Below are positions 9,384-18,347 of a stretch of 64,000 bases of DNA, one piece after another. Under the pieces are notes generated by a model. That model searched no databases. It worked only from the letters and a program-made list of their open reading frames with translations, and had not been told where the DNA came from. The position numbers and the translations under genes were made by a program. Origin of the DNA: CAWEDP01 sp963807925 (lineage in GTDB: Bacteria; Acidobacteriota; Vicinamibacteria; Vicinamibacterales; CAVVIG01); NCBI GenBank assembly GCA_963807925.1, contig CAWEDP010000003.1, positions 372,001 to 436,000 of the forward strand, written 5' to 3'. Within the stretch, counting starts at the first letter, position 1; each line of letters begins with the position of its first letter.

Positions 9384-9845
9384 CTACTTCGCTTCGGCCG
9401 GCGTGGAGGTCGCCGGCCCCTCGCCCACGATTTCCAGCACGACGTCGCCGTCCTTCGCGCCGTCGTAGTGAATCTGCTTGCCGAAGTGGGTCACGAACGA
9501 GCCGGCGGGGATCGCCTTGGTGCTCGGCGGATCGTACTTCGGCCCGGTCCCGACCCACCACGTCCCCGAAATCACTGTGATGTATCGATCGTTTGGATGA
9601 GAGTGCGGCCGGCTCATGTGCCCGGCGTGCCATTTCGTCAACACCCCGTACATTCCCGGTTTGCCGGGATCGCCGAAGAGGATTGCCTGCGCGCTGCCTG
9701 CGGGACTCTCCACCCATTTGATCTGATTCGGCAGTTGAAAAACCAGCGCCTTCGGGTCGATGTCGGCTGACATCACCGCGCCAGACAGCAGGCAGGCGGC
9801 AGCCCCTAACCCGTAGCCCATCAGACGCCTTCGCGTTGCGGCCAT
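9384..9845 (-). CDS. Secreted cupin-domain protein
   Basis: A 153-residue protein starting at ATG 9845, with AAGGAG 8-9 bases upstream on the minus strand. Residues 1-24 form a signal peptide (RRRLMGYGLGAAACLLSGAV). The rest is a single cupin: HAGHMSRPHSHPNDRYITVISG holds the metal-binding His cluster, and a second motif PAGSFVTHFGKQIHYDG follows. Small secreted cupins of this kind have no assigned reaction. It is convergent with the NIPSNAP gene. Confidence 0.85.
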   Translation of the reverse strand: MAATRRRLMGYGLGAAACLLSGAVMSADIDPKALVFQLPNQIKWVESPAGSAQAILFGDPGKPGMYGVLTKWHAGHMSRPHSHPNDRYITVISGTWWVGTGPKYDPPSTKAIPAGSFVTHFGKQIHYDGAKDGDVVLEIVGEGPATSTPAEAK

Positions 9846-10048
9846 GTCCGTGCTCCTTGTGAAATCGCCGCTCGGCGCATGCCGCGCGCCGAGCCGCCCG
9901 GGGACCGCCGATATCCTACCAAGTGTCGGCACCTCGGGACCAAGCCGCTGCAGGTCCGTTGGACGCCTGACGTGCAGATCCCGGCCACGATGGCGCAACG
10001 CTCTGAGGTCTGATGCAGGTCTAGAATTGGGTGAGGGAGGACCAGCAG

Positions 10049-10153
10049 ATGGCGTCCATCGCATTGGCGCTCATCATTGCCGCCGCCGTGGGGTTGACAG
10101 TGTGGCGCGGCGTCGCCGTGTTCAGATACGGGCTTCACAAGAAAGACTTGTGA
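10049..10153 (+). CDS. Possible 34-residue single-pass membrane protein
   Basis: ATG 10049 is preceded by a strong GGGAGG ribosome-binding sequence. The product starts MASIALALIIAAAVGLTVWR and ends in a short basic tail (YGLHKKDL), the shape of a small inner-membrane protein. There is no homology evidence available to me. It lies in the otherwise empty gap between the cupin and amidohydrolase genes. The coding call rests on the ribosome-binding site and the hydrophobic profile alone. Confidence 0.4.
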   Translation: MASIALALIIAAAVGLTVWRGVAVFRYGLHKKDL

Positions 10154-10260
10154 TTCCGGGCAAGGGTTCAGACACACCCCGGATGGACCTTGCGCCGAGA
10201 CGGGCGGCCGCTCGCCGGCGCCACGCCAATGGTGTAGATTCTGCGCGGAGGTTCACCACC

Positions 10261-11625
10261 ATGGCCTGCAGGTCGGTGACGATGCTGGCACTTGGACTCC
10301 TGATGACGGCCGCGCTCCGGGCGCAGGGTCCCGCCCCGCCCCCGGCGCCGTGGCGCGGCGCGGGGCCGACGCCGTGCGTGGGATCGGACGGCGGCGTCCG
10401 CCAGTGCGCGCCGCCGCCGCGGACGATCGCGGTCCGTGCCGGCCGCCTGTTCGACAGCGTCGCCGGACGGATGCTGGCCAGGCAGACCATCGTGCTGCGC
10501 GGCGACCGCATCGTGGAGGTCGGGCCGGATGCGACGGTGAGGATTCCTCCGGGCGCGCAGGTGATCGATCTCAGCCAGGCGACGGTGCTCCCCGGCCTGA
10601 TCGACGCGCACACGCACATGTTCAACAACCGGGGCCCGAAGACCACGACCGAGACCGCGATGCTGATCGCGGTCGAGAACGTCCAGGCGGACTTGCGCGC
10701 CGGGTTCACCTCGGCTCGCGACATGAGCTCGCACGGCAACGGCTACGGCGACGTGGCGATCCGCGATGCGATCAACGAAGGGCGGATCGACGGGCCGCGG
10801 TATCAGGTATCGACCCTCGGAATCGTCTGGGGGGCCGCGCCGGCGACCGCTCCGCCCAATCCGCTGGCGAGCACCGTCGTGCGGTCGGTCGACGACGCGC
10901 GCGCGGCCGTTCGCGAGCAGATCGCCCACGGCGCCGATTGGATCAAGCTGTTTCCCGGCGGCGCGTACTCCTTTTCGGCGACCGGCGAAGCGCAGTACGT
11001 GACCACCTATCCGCTGCCGGTTCTGCAGGCGCTCATCGACGAGACGCATCGGCTCGGCCACAAGGCCGGCTGCCACGTGCTCGGCGGTGAAGGGCAGAAG
11101 AACGCAATCGTCGCCGGCTGCGACACCATCGAGCACGCGTATGGCCTGACGCGGGACCAGGCCGAGATGATGGTGGCGAAGAAGCTCTATTACGACCCGA
11201 CGCTCGTCCGCTACATCGAGCCCTACATGGACGACAACGACAACCGGAGCACCGGCGGCAAGTACCGCATGATTCCGATTTTCGAGAACGCCGTCCGGAT
11301 GGCCGCCAACACCACCGGCATGAAGATCATGATGGGCAGCGGCGTGGACGGCTCGACCTACGCGCACGGGACCCAGGCGCTCGACTTCGAGGCGCTGGTG
11401 AAGCGGACCGGTCTCCCCCCGGTGCGCGCGATCCAGGCGGGCACGTCGATCAACGCCGAAGCGCTCGGCTGGCAGGACCTGGTCGGTTCGGTCGCCAAGG
11501 GCAAGTACGCGGACCTGATTGCCGTCTCCGGCGATCCGCTCGCCGACATCACCGAACTGCAGCGCGTGAAGTTCGTGATGAAGGGCGGCCGGATCGTCAG
11601 AAACGACATCGTGCCGCTCAAGTGA
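10261..11625 (+). CDS. Secreted amidohydrolase family protein
   Basis: A 454-residue protein with a signal peptide (MACRSVTMLALGLLMTAALR). The metal-dependent hydrolase domain begins near residue 65. GLIDAHTHM gives the HxH motif, GADWIKLF gives the Lys that is carboxylated in this family, HVLGG and DTIEHAY give the later His ligands, and MGSGVDG covers the last acidic position. The C-terminal KGKYADLIAVSGDPLADI is the usual imidazolonepropionase/prolidase-like ending. Similar exported proteins act on amides, cyclic imides or prolyl peptides, but the substrate cannot be predicted. The next gene begins 24 bases downstream. Confidence 0.88.
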   Translation: MACRSVTMLALGLLMTAALRAQGPAPPPAPWRGAGPTPCVGSDGGVRQCAPPPRTIAVRAGRLFDSVAGRMLARQTIVLRGDRIVEVGPDATVRIPPGAQVIDLSQATVLPGLIDAHTHMFNNRGPKTTTETAMLIAVENVQADLRAGFTSARDMSSHGNGYGDVAIRDAINEGRIDGPRYQVSTLGIVWGAAPATAPPNPLASTVVRSVDDARAAVREQIAHGADWIKLFPGGAYSFSATGEAQYVTTYPLPVLQALIDETHRLGHKAGCHVLGGEGQKNAIVAGCDTIEHAYGLTRDQAEMMVAKKLYYDPTLVRYIEPYMDDNDNRSTGGKYRMIPIFENAVRMAANTTGMKIMMGSGVDGSTYAHGTQALDFEALVKRTGLPPVRAIQAGTSINAEALGWQDLVGSVAKGKYADLIAVSGDPLADITELQRVKFVMKGGRIVRNDIVPLK

Positions 11626-11649
11626 CGTGGCTGCCGTGAAGGAGTGGCC

Positions 11650-12315
11650 GTGATCATTGGTGTGCGTCGCTCGCGCATCGCGCTGGGGCTGCTGATCCTG
11701 GGGGCGCTCGGCGTCGGCCGGCCCGCGTCGGCGCAGATCGACCTCTCCGGAGAATGGGGCGGCATCTTCCATGAGGATCTCCCCGCGGCCCTGATGCGCG
11801 TCCCGACCCGGCTGCGCGTCACCTGGGAAGACGACGCCACGCTGCGCATCGACACGGATGCCGGGCAGCAGACTCGGCTGCTGCGGTTCAAGCGACGCGC
11901 CCCCGCCGGATCGTCGAGGCCTCGAGATGAACCGGCCGACAGACCCTCGCCGGCCGCGCGCACGTGGCAGGGAGCGTCGGCGGCCGAATGGGAGCAGATC
12001 GCATCGCCGGGCGGACTCGGCGTCAGCCTGCAGCAGGCGCCTCCGCGCATCGGATCGCTGAAGGTGGTCACGACGAACCTGAGGCCGGGGTACCTGCGCA
12101 AGAACGGCGTGCCGTACAGCGAGGACACCGTCCTCACGGAATATTTCGACCGCGTCTCGGCCTTCGGCGACGACTGGCTCACCGTGATTGCCATCGTCGA
12201 CGATCCGCGCTATCTCAATCAGCCGTTCATCACCAGCAGCCATTTCAAGCGCGAGCCGGACGGGTCCAGGTGGATGCCGGCACCGTGCGGGCCGCCTGCG
12301 CATCCGGCGCGATAG
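11650..12315 (+). CDS. Secreted conserved hypothetical protein
   Basis: A 221-residue protein. GTG 11650 is preferred over GTG 11644 because AAGGAG ends just before 11644, which gives normal spacing only to the second codon. The signal peptide ends ASAQ. It is a shorter paralogue of the product at 7912: the blocks LRVTWEDDATLRIDTDAG, SLKVVTTNLRPGYLRKNG, LTEYFDRV and YLNQPFITSSHFK align one to one, without the Gly-rich linker. Function is unknown. It probably shares a transcript with the amidohydrolase. Confidence 0.82.
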   Translation: MIIGVRRSRIALGLLILGALGVGRPASAQIDLSGEWGGIFHEDLPAALMRVPTRLRVTWEDDATLRIDTDAGQQTRLLRFKRRAPAGSSRPRDEPADRPSPAARTWQGASAAEWEQIASPGGLGVSLQQAPPRIGSLKVVTTNLRPGYLRKNGVPYSEDTVLTEYFDRVSAFGDDWLTVIAIVDDPRYLNQPFITSSHFKREPDGSRWMPAPCGPPAHPAR

Positions 12316-12371
12316 CCCGCTCGTCGAGCGAGCGTGGGATCGCGTGGCTGGTTGAGTGGTAGTCTGGTGGT

Positions 12372-12626
12372 ATGAAGACCACCATTGATCGGGCAGGTCG
12401 AGTGGTCATTCCAGCGGCGCTTCGCGAGCGCGCCTGCCTGACTCCCGGGTCGGAGCTCGAGGTGACGCTCGATGAGCGCGGGATTCGCCTCGAGCGGATC
12501 GCTCCACCGCCGCGACTCGTCAAAGTGGGGCGACGGCTCGTGGCGCGGCCGACGAGCGCCGTCGAGACGCGGTCCACCCTCGACATCGCCACCCTGGTGG
12601 AGGAGGAGCGGAATCGATGGCCATAG
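12372..12626 (+). CDS. AbrB/VapB-type antitoxin
   Basis: An 84-residue protein whose first 45 residues are a SpoVT/AbrB swapped-hairpin DNA-binding domain (TTIDRAGRVVIPAALRERAC, followed by LTPGSELEVTLDE). The C-terminal tail (DIATLVEEERNRWP) is the usual toxin-wrapping region. It overlaps the PIN-toxin gene by 10 bases, a normal vapBC arrangement in which the antitoxin is translated first and represses its own promoter. No clear operator could be defined upstream. Confidence 0.88.
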   Translation: MKTTIDRAGRVVIPAALRERACLTPGSELEVTLDERGIRLERIAPPPRLVKVGRRLVARPTSAVETRSTLDIATLVEEERNRWP

Positions 12627-13084
12627 CCGCATTCCTCGACACCAGTGTCCTGCTGGCCGGCCTCATCGATTTCGGACCGCAGAGCGCCCCCGGGCAGGCG
12701 CTGATGCACTCAGTTGCGGAGCGCCGGCTGCCGGCTCCCGGAACCGCCTGGCATTGTTGCCTGGAGTTCTTTTCGGTGGCCACGCGGCTGCCCGCGGAGT
12801 TCCGCCTGTCGCCGGCTGACGCGGTCCGTCTCCTCCACGAGGAGGTCTTTGCGCGGATGAGCGTGCACGATCTTCCCCACTCCGATCGTGCGCCGATGCT
12901 GAGAAGCTCGGCCGCCGATGGCACGGTCGGAGGCCGCATCTACGACGCGCACATCGCCGAGATTGCGCGCGCCGCCGGTGCCGCCGTGATCGTCACCGAC
13001 AACCGCAGACATTTCCTGGCGTCACTCCGGCACGGCATCCGCATCGAGACGCCGTCGGAGTTCCTCGCCTCGCTGAAGAAATAG
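12617..13084 (+). CDS. PIN-domain toxin, VapC type
   Basis: A 155-residue PIN-domain ribonuclease. The acidic residues typical of the fold are visible: Asp8 in FLDTSVLLAG, the Glu of CLEFFSV, the Asp of IYDAHIAEIAR and the Asp of IVTDNRRHF. VapC toxins cleave RNA, often tRNA or rRNA, until bound by their antitoxin. The gene begins inside the antitoxin gene, so the two are coupled. The module has GC content like its neighbours and no mobile-element border. Confidence 0.88.
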   Translation: MAIAAFLDTSVLLAGLIDFGPQSAPGQALMHSVAERRLPAPGTAWHCCLEFFSVATRLPAEFRLSPADAVRLLHEEVFARMSVHDLPHSDRAPMLRSSAADGTVGGRIYDAHIAEIARAAGAAVIVTDNRRHFLASLRHGIRIETPSEFLASLKK

Positions 13085-13130
13085 CCCCGCCCCGGCCGGC
13101 GCCGCGGGACGGGGACGAAGCCTCAGTCGA

Positions 13131-14369
13131 TCAGAATGCTTCCTGGATGGCGAGGTAGAAGCCGCGCGAGCCGTCCTTGCCCCACGCGTAGTCGCTGCAC
13201 AGGTTGGTCCGCGACCGCTTGTTCAACAGGACGCGCAACCCGAGTCCCGCGCCCGGCGCGACCGAGCTGAACAGCCGTTCGCCCGTCTCCTGACTGTCCA
13301 CCGTTGTCAGGTTCAGGAAGGTGACGAACCCGAGAAGCCCGCTTCTGGTCAGCGCGCTGCGGTATTCCATCTCGCCGTAGACGAGCTGCTCGCCGCGATA
13401 GCGGCCTTCGCGGTAGCCCCGGGCAGAGCGGTCGTTGGCGGCCGTGGCGGGCAGATCGAAGTAGGGCGCGGCCCCGGCGGTGACGAAGTCGCCCATGAAC
13501 CACAACGCCAGCTTGCGCCGGCCGTCCTGCGACAGGTTACGGTACGTGCGCGCGTCGAGCGCGAGCTCCTGCCAGGTGGAATCGCCCCCCAGAAACCCGT
13601 CGAAGAAGGTTCGGTACGAGGCGCTCGCGAGCGAGCCTCGCGAGGCGTTGATGCCGTTGTCGCGCGTGTCGTACAACACGCCGGCGGTGACGCCGCCCGA
13701 GGTCTGCCCGTCGGCCGGGAAGCCGTGTCTTGCGGTGTACGCCGAATACGCGGACCGATCCCACGCGGCCGCGGCGCCGTCGCCGGGACGCACATCGCCG
13801 TGATCGCTGAAGTTGACGCCGCCCCCGACGAAGAGGCCCGGCCGGATCGTCCGGTACACGGTCTCGTACAGCCGCTTGTAGGTGTACTTCGCGCTGTCGC
13901 CGCTCGACGACGGCGTCGCCGTGCCGAGGCCGTACACGTGCTGCGACGTCCAGTTCAGCCGAAGGTCGCCTTGCGCGTACCATCCGTCCTCGGGCGCGAA
14001 GGTCGAGAACTTGAAGCCGCCGAGCGTCTGTCCCAGCTGCGACAGCTTGAAGCCGCCGGTCAAAGACGAGATGCGCGTCGTGGCGGGATCGCCCAGAAAG
14101 AAGGCGATGTTGCCCGAGAACCCCGCGCTCAGGCCGGTGGACGGCTTGGCGCCAATCGACGGCGTCATGGCGAAGAACGCCTTTCGCGACTGCGCCGAGA
14201 TCGAGGCGTCGCTCGCGTCCTTGTGGCGCACCGCTCGCCACAGGTCGCCGACATCGACCACCGATGCCGGTGGGGCCGCGGCGCCAGCCGCCTCCTCGGA
14301 GCGGGCAGAGGCGGCGGTTGCCGCGAGGAGGGCGAGCGCCAGCCATACGTGTCGAAGTCGGAAGGTCAT
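13131..14369 (-). CDS. BamA/TamA-type outer-membrane beta-barrel protein
   Basis: A 412-residue protein with a signal peptide (cut near ASARSE) and a surface-antigen (D15) like barrel. Alternating amphipathic strands and the motifs GGVTAGVLYDTRDNG, SARGYREGRYRGEQ and GAGLGLRVLLNKRSRTN are characteristic. The last strand ends in aromatic Phe (YLAIQEAF), as expected for barrel insertion by the BAM complex. There are no POTRA repeats, so it is not BamA itself. It resembles the short barrels annotated as BamA/TamA family proteins. It may be a transporter or surface protein. Confidence 0.8.
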   Translation of the reverse strand: MTFRLRHVWLALALLAATAASARSEEAAGAAAPPASVVDVGDLWRAVRHKDASDASISAQSRKAFFAMTPSIGAKPSTGLSAGFSGNIAFFLGDPATTRISSLTGGFKLSQLGQTLGGFKFSTFAPEDGWYAQGDLRLNWTSQHVYGLGTATPSSSGDSAKYTYKRLYETVYRTIRPGLFVGGGVNFSDHGDVRPGDGAAAAWDRSAYSAYTARHGFPADGQTSGGVTAGVLYDTRDNGINASRGSLASASYRTFFDGFLGGDSTWQELALDARTYRNLSQDGRRKLALWFMGDFVTAGAAPYFDLPATAANDRSARGYREGRYRGEQLVYGEMEYRSALTRSGLLGFVTFLNLTTVDSQETGERLFSSVAPGAGLGLRVLLNKRSRTNLCSDYAWGKDGSRGFYLAIQEAF

Positions 14370-14472
14370 GTCTGCGTTCGATTCTAACTGGCGGGCGCGT
14401 CCGGTCCGCGGCGACGCAGTTTTTTCACATGTTGCGCGTCAGCCGGGCGTTTTCGTCGCATAATGCGGCGCC

Positions 14473-14985
14473 ATGGCGTTCACTTCGCTCCTCGACGAAG
14501 CGCTCGAAGCCTGGGAGTACACGCGCGCCGGCGTGATCGACGAGATCGGAAACCTCTCGGAGGCCGATCTCGCCTTCCGGCCGCACGCGAAAAGCCGGAC
14601 GGCCGCCGAAATCGCGATCCACATCGTCGAATCGGGGCTGCTGATGGCGGGCGAACTGAGCCGTCCGGACGGCAACTTCGGTCGCAAGCCGTACGTGCAG
14701 CTCATGAAGGAGCACGCGGGCGGCGTGGCTCCGGCCGCGAAGAAAGCGAAGATCGTCGCGTTGCTGAAGCGCACCCATGCCGACGGCGACCGCAAGATCC
14801 GGGCGGCGGGCGAGCTGTCCATGCTGCAGCTGATTACGCGGTTCGACGGCGAGCGCGGCACGCGGCTGGCGTGGATGAATCATGGCATCGCGCACGAGGA
14901 CTACCATCGCGGCCAGATTGCCCTGTATGCGCGCCTGGTCGGACGCGTCCCGGCGTTGACGCAATTGATCTACGGCAAGGCGTGA
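14473..14985 (+). CDS. DinB/YfiT family protein
   Basis: A 170-residue four-helix protein of the DinB superfamily. Possible metal ligands are His in AAEIAIHIVE and the two His in NHGIAHEDYHRGQIALYARL, the usual C-terminal signature. Family members are thiol-dependent transferases or of unknown role. It is directly followed by a remnant of a molybdenum hydroxylase gene, with no gap. Confidence 0.85.
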   Translation: MAFTSLLDEALEAWEYTRAGVIDEIGNLSEADLAFRPHAKSRTAAEIAIHIVESGLLMAGELSRPDGNFGRKPYVQLMKEHAGGVAPAAKKAKIVALLKRTHADGDRKIRAAGELSMLQLITRFDGERGTRLAWMNHGIAHEDYHRGQIALYARLVGRVPALTQLIYGKA

Positions 14986-15457
14986 TCGCCAGCTACGGCG
15001 AGCTGGCCTCGAAGGCCGCGGCGCTCCCCGTTCCGGATCTCCGGAAAGTCACGCTGAAGGATCCGAAGGACTACAAGATCATCGCCACCGACCGCCGGCG
15101 TCGATACGCCCGCGAGGCCACGAGCCGGCCCGACGCGTCCCCTTCCACTTCAGCCACCTGGGCTACTTCGCCGAGGTGGCCGACGTGCACGTCGACGCGA
15201 ACAGGCGCCTCAAGGTCAACAAGGTGTGGGTGGTCGCCGACATCGGCCGGCAGGTGATCAATCCGGTGAACGCCACCAACCAGGTGCAGGGCTCTGTCGT
15301 CGAGCCGCTCAGCCATCTGATGGGATACGAGATCACCATCGATCGCGGCCGCGCCGTGCAGAACAACTTCAACCAGTACCCGCCGGTGCGCATGGCGCAG
15401 GCGCCGCCGGAGATCGACGTACAGTTCCCGACGACGGCAGGCGGCCGGGCGGCCTAA
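14986..15457 (+). pseudogene. Remnant of isoquinoline 1-oxidoreductase/xanthine dehydrogenase-like molybdopterin subunit
   Basis: Two blocks of a molybdopterin-binding large subunit lie close together in different frames. Block one (about 14986-15095) reads IASYGELASKAAALPVPD and KVTLKDPKDYKII, normally found in the first third of the protein. Block two (about 15137-15440) reads VPFHFSHLGYFAEVADV, DIGRQVINPVNATNQVQGS and EPLSHLMGYEITI, normally near the C-terminus. Several hundred residues between them, the N-terminus and the final PTGxGEPALPP segment are missing. It is therefore a decayed gene. The stop overlaps the end of the convergent VOC-methyltransferase gene. Confidence 0.75.
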
Positions 15458-16692
15458 TCGACTTTCCGTCCGCGGACCAGAAACGCGCGCGGCATGCCGG
15501 GCACGCTGCGCGGCATCGTCGGGAAGCGCCAGCGGCCATAGTTGGCGTCCGGCTCGCCCGGCACCACCACCTGCGCCTCCCAGCCGTACTCGCCGAGCAG
15601 GCGCTCGGGTTCGTCAACGCCGAACTTCCACGGACAGCCTGCGTCTGCGAGCGCCTTCATGTAGGCTGCCGTGTAGCTCGACACGAGGATCTCGCGGTTG
15701 ACGACGTCCAGCCCGATCCAGCTTCCCTCGCGCGCGATCGTCCGTATCGACGCGAGGAGGGCCGTCACTTCGGCCTCGTCGAGGTACATCAACAGACCCT
15801 CCATCACGATCGCCGCCGGCCGGCCTGAATCGAACCCGGCTTCGAGCAGCGCGCCGGTCCAGAGGTGCGCCAGATCCGCCCGTACGACGCGACGGTCGCA
15901 TGTGGGCTTGGCCCCCAATCGCGCCAGCACGGCCTCCTTGTAATCGAAGATGTCGTCCCGATCGACTTCGAAAAGCGTCACGCCAGCCGGCCACGGGATC
16001 CGGAACGCGCGCGTGTCCATGCCGGCCGCGAGCATCAGCACCTGTGCCACGCCGCGGTCACGCATCGCCGCCAGCGCGCCATCGTCGAGGAACTTCGTGC
16101 GGATCGTCAGGTACGGATCCGGCGCCGCGTGGTCCGCGATCCCGAGCACCGATCGCGTCGCGGCGACGATCGCGAATCCCACGTCGCCCGCGAGCGCCCG
16201 GGCGAACGGGTCGCGGTACAGCGGCTCGGCGCTCTCGGTTTCGAGCGCCCGGTTGGCCGCCATCCACTGCGCCGTGAGGCCGACCGGCGTCATCGAGTCG
16301 TCGCGCGGAAGCGCTGCCGCTTCGGTGGCCACGACCGCCTGACTGAAGACGAGGCGATTGCCGAACGGATCCTTGACGGTCATTTCCCGCGTGTGCCAGG
16401 GGGTGTGGGTCACGCCCGGCCGCGCGTACTTGTACTGCTTGTCCAGGAGCTCCCGATTCATCTGATCCACGTCGTCGGTCCCGATCCGCAGCGCGCCGCC
16501 TGGAACGCAGTCGCCGTAGTGCTCCGACAGGTGAATGACGCATCCGTCCCTGGAGATCTGCATGTAGAGCGGCGCGTCATCCGCGAATCGATGCTCCCAA
16601 TCGATCGAGAAGCCGAGAAAGCCGACGTAGAACTCCCTGGCCTTGGCTTCGTCGAGCATGCGAAGGACGGGAACCGGTGGCGAGAGCCTCAT
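15454..16692 (-). CDS. VOC domain fused to class I SAM-dependent methyltransferase
   Basis: A 412-residue two-domain protein. Residues 1 to about 118 are a glyoxalase/bleomycin-resistance (VOC) domain (PVPVLRMLDEAKAREFYVGF at the start, EMTVKDPFGNRLVF at the end). From about residue 135 the sequence is a methyltransferase of the LCMT/TIGR00027 type: TAQWMAANRALETES, RTKFLDDGALAAMRDRG, QVLMLAAGMDTRAFRIPW (SAM-binding loop) and AIVMEGLLMYL. Both domains look complete. Each is usually a separate protein, and no base pattern at the junction suggests a missing stop. The function is unknown; the VOC part may bind the methyl acceptor. Confidence 0.85.
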   Translation of the reverse strand: MRLSPPVPVLRMLDEAKAREFYVGFLGFSIDWEHRFADDAPLYMQISRDGCVIHLSEHYGDCVPGGALRIGTDDVDQMNRELLDKQYKYARPGVTHTPWHTREMTVKDPFGNRLVFSQAVVATEAAALPRDDSMTPVGLTAQWMAANRALETESAEPLYRDPFARALAGDVGFAIVAATRSVLGIADHAAPDPYLTIRTKFLDDGALAAMRDRGVAQVLMLAAGMDTRAFRIPWPAGVTLFEVDRDDIFDYKEAVLARLGAKPTCDRRVVRADLAHLWTGALLEAGFDSGRPAAIVMEGLLMYLDEAEVTALLASIRTIAREGSWIGLDVVNREILVSSYTAAYMKALADAGCPWKFGVDEPERLLGEYGWEAQVVVPGEPDANYGRWRFPTMPRSVPGMPRAFLVRGRKVD

Positions 16693-16762
16693 GCTACTGA
16701 GTCTACCGGCGCGTGCATCGGGGTTCCAGCGGGGCTTTCGACGAAGCTGATATCATCGGCGG

Positions 16763-18343
16763 GTGGCAGCAGACATCGAGATCTACGACACCACGCTGCG
16801 CGATGGAAGCCAGGGCCAGGGCGTCTCGTTCTCGGTCGCCGACAAGCTGAAGATCGCGGAACGGCTCGACGCGTTCGGCGTCCATTACATCGAGGGCGGC
16901 TGGCCGGGCTCCAATCCCAAGGACATCGAGTTCTTCGACGAAGCCAGACGCCGGCGCTTCGCGCGCGCCCGCCTGGCCGCCTTCGGCTCCACCCGGCGCA
17001 AGGGCGTCGCCGCCGCCGCCGACGAGCAGGTGCGGCTGCTGGTCGACGCGGGCACGCCGGTGATCACCATCTTCGGGAAGACCTGGCTGCTGCACGTCCG
17101 CGAGGTGCTGCAGACGACGCCCGACGAGAATCTTGCGATGATCGAGGACACCGTCCGTTTCCTCAAGTCGCAGGGGCGCATCGTCGTCTACGACGCCGAG
17201 CACGCGTTCGACGGGTTCAAGGACGACCGCGAGTACGCGCTCGCGACGTGGAAGGCGGCCGAGCGCGGCGGCGCCGACCTGGTCGTGCTGTGCGACACCA
17301 ACGGCGGTTCGATTCCCGACGAGATCGCCGCGATCACCCGCGCGGCCTGCGCCGGCGTCGGCGCGCGCATCGGCATCCACACGCACGACGACATCGGCCT
17401 CGGCGTCGCCAATGCGCTGGCCGCTGTCGAGGCGGGTGCGACCCACGTGCAGGGGACGTTCAACGGGTACGGCGAGCGCGTCGGCAACTGCAATCTGACC
17501 ACGCTCATTCCGAACCTCGAGTTCAAGCTCGGGCGGCGATCCGTGCCGCCCGGCTCGCTGCCGCTCCTGAAGGAAGTGTCGCAGTTCCTCGACGAGGTCG
17601 CCAACCTGCGGCCGAACCCGCGGCTCCCGTGGGTCGGCTCCGCGGCGTTCTCGCACAAAGGAGGCACACACGTCAATGCGGTCCAGAAACTGCTGCGCAG
17701 CTACGAGCACGCCGATCCGTCGCTCGTGGGGAACCGCCGGCAGGTGCTGATCAGCGAGCTGGCCGGCCGCAGCAACATCATCATGAAAGCGCGCGAGCTC
17801 GGGTTCGACGTGACGAAGGACACGCCCGAGCTCAGCGCGATGCTGCAGCGGGTCAAGGCGCTCGAGCACGAGGGCTACGAGTTCGAGGCTGCCGACGGCT
17901 CGCTCGCGCTGCTGATCCGCCGCGCCCTGAAACGCGAGCCGCCCCCGTTCCGCCTCGACGCGTACCACGTGTCGATGCGCTTCGACGCCGGGTCGCCGGT
18001 CGTCTGCGAAGCGACGGTGAAGGTGCGGGTCGGCAACGAGCGCGCCCACACCGTCGCCGACGGCGACGGTCCGGTGAACGCGCTCGACGTCGCGTTGCGG
18101 TCCGCGCTCGTCAGGTTCTACGCGCACCTCGAGGAGCTGCGCCTCACCGACTACAAGGTGCGCATCGTCAACTCGGTGGGGACCGCGGCGCGGACGCGCG
18201 TGCTCATCGAGTCGAGCGACGGTCTCACGAGCTGGACGACCATCGGCGTCCACGAGAACATCATCGAGGCGAGCCTCCAGGCGCTGATGGACGGACTCGA
18301 ATACGGGCTGCTGAAGAAGGAGTTCGCGGCCACCGTGGTCTGA
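16763..18343 (+). CDS. cimA: (R)-citramalate synthase
   Basis: A 526-residue protein of the alpha-isopropylmalate synthase superfamily. The N-terminal TIM barrel begins IEIYDTTLRDGSQGQGVSFS, contains GIHTHDDIGLGVANALAAV and NGYGERVGNCNL, and includes the SHKGGTHVNAV segment. The C-terminal regulatory LeuA dimer domain runs from about residue 390. Length and the DGSQGQGVSFS variant fit the CimA branch, which condenses pyruvate and acetyl-CoA to citramalate for isoleucine synthesis from pyruvate; homocitrate synthase is less likely. The start is GTG 16763. The next gene starts 4 bases after the stop but is functionally unrelated. Confidence 0.9.
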   Translation: MAADIEIYDTTLRDGSQGQGVSFSVADKLKIAERLDAFGVHYIEGGWPGSNPKDIEFFDEARRRRFARARLAAFGSTRRKGVAAAADEQVRLLVDAGTPVITIFGKTWLLHVREVLQTTPDENLAMIEDTVRFLKSQGRIVVYDAEHAFDGFKDDREYALATWKAAERGGADLVVLCDTNGGSIPDEIAAITRAACAGVGARIGIHTHDDIGLGVANALAAVEAGATHVQGTFNGYGERVGNCNLTTLIPNLEFKLGRRSVPPGSLPLLKEVSQFLDEVANLRPNPRLPWVGSAAFSHKGGTHVNAVQKLLRSYEHADPSLVGNRRQVLISELAGRSNIIMKARELGFDVTKDTPELSAMLQRVKALEHEGYEFEAADGSLALLIRRALKREPPPFRLDAYHVSMRFDAGSPVVCEATVKVRVGNERAHTVADGDGPVNALDVALRSALVRFYAHLEELRLTDYKVRIVNSVGTAARTRVLIESSDGLTSWTTIGVHENIIEASLQALMDGLEYGLLKKEFAATVV

Positions 18344-18347
18344 GATC

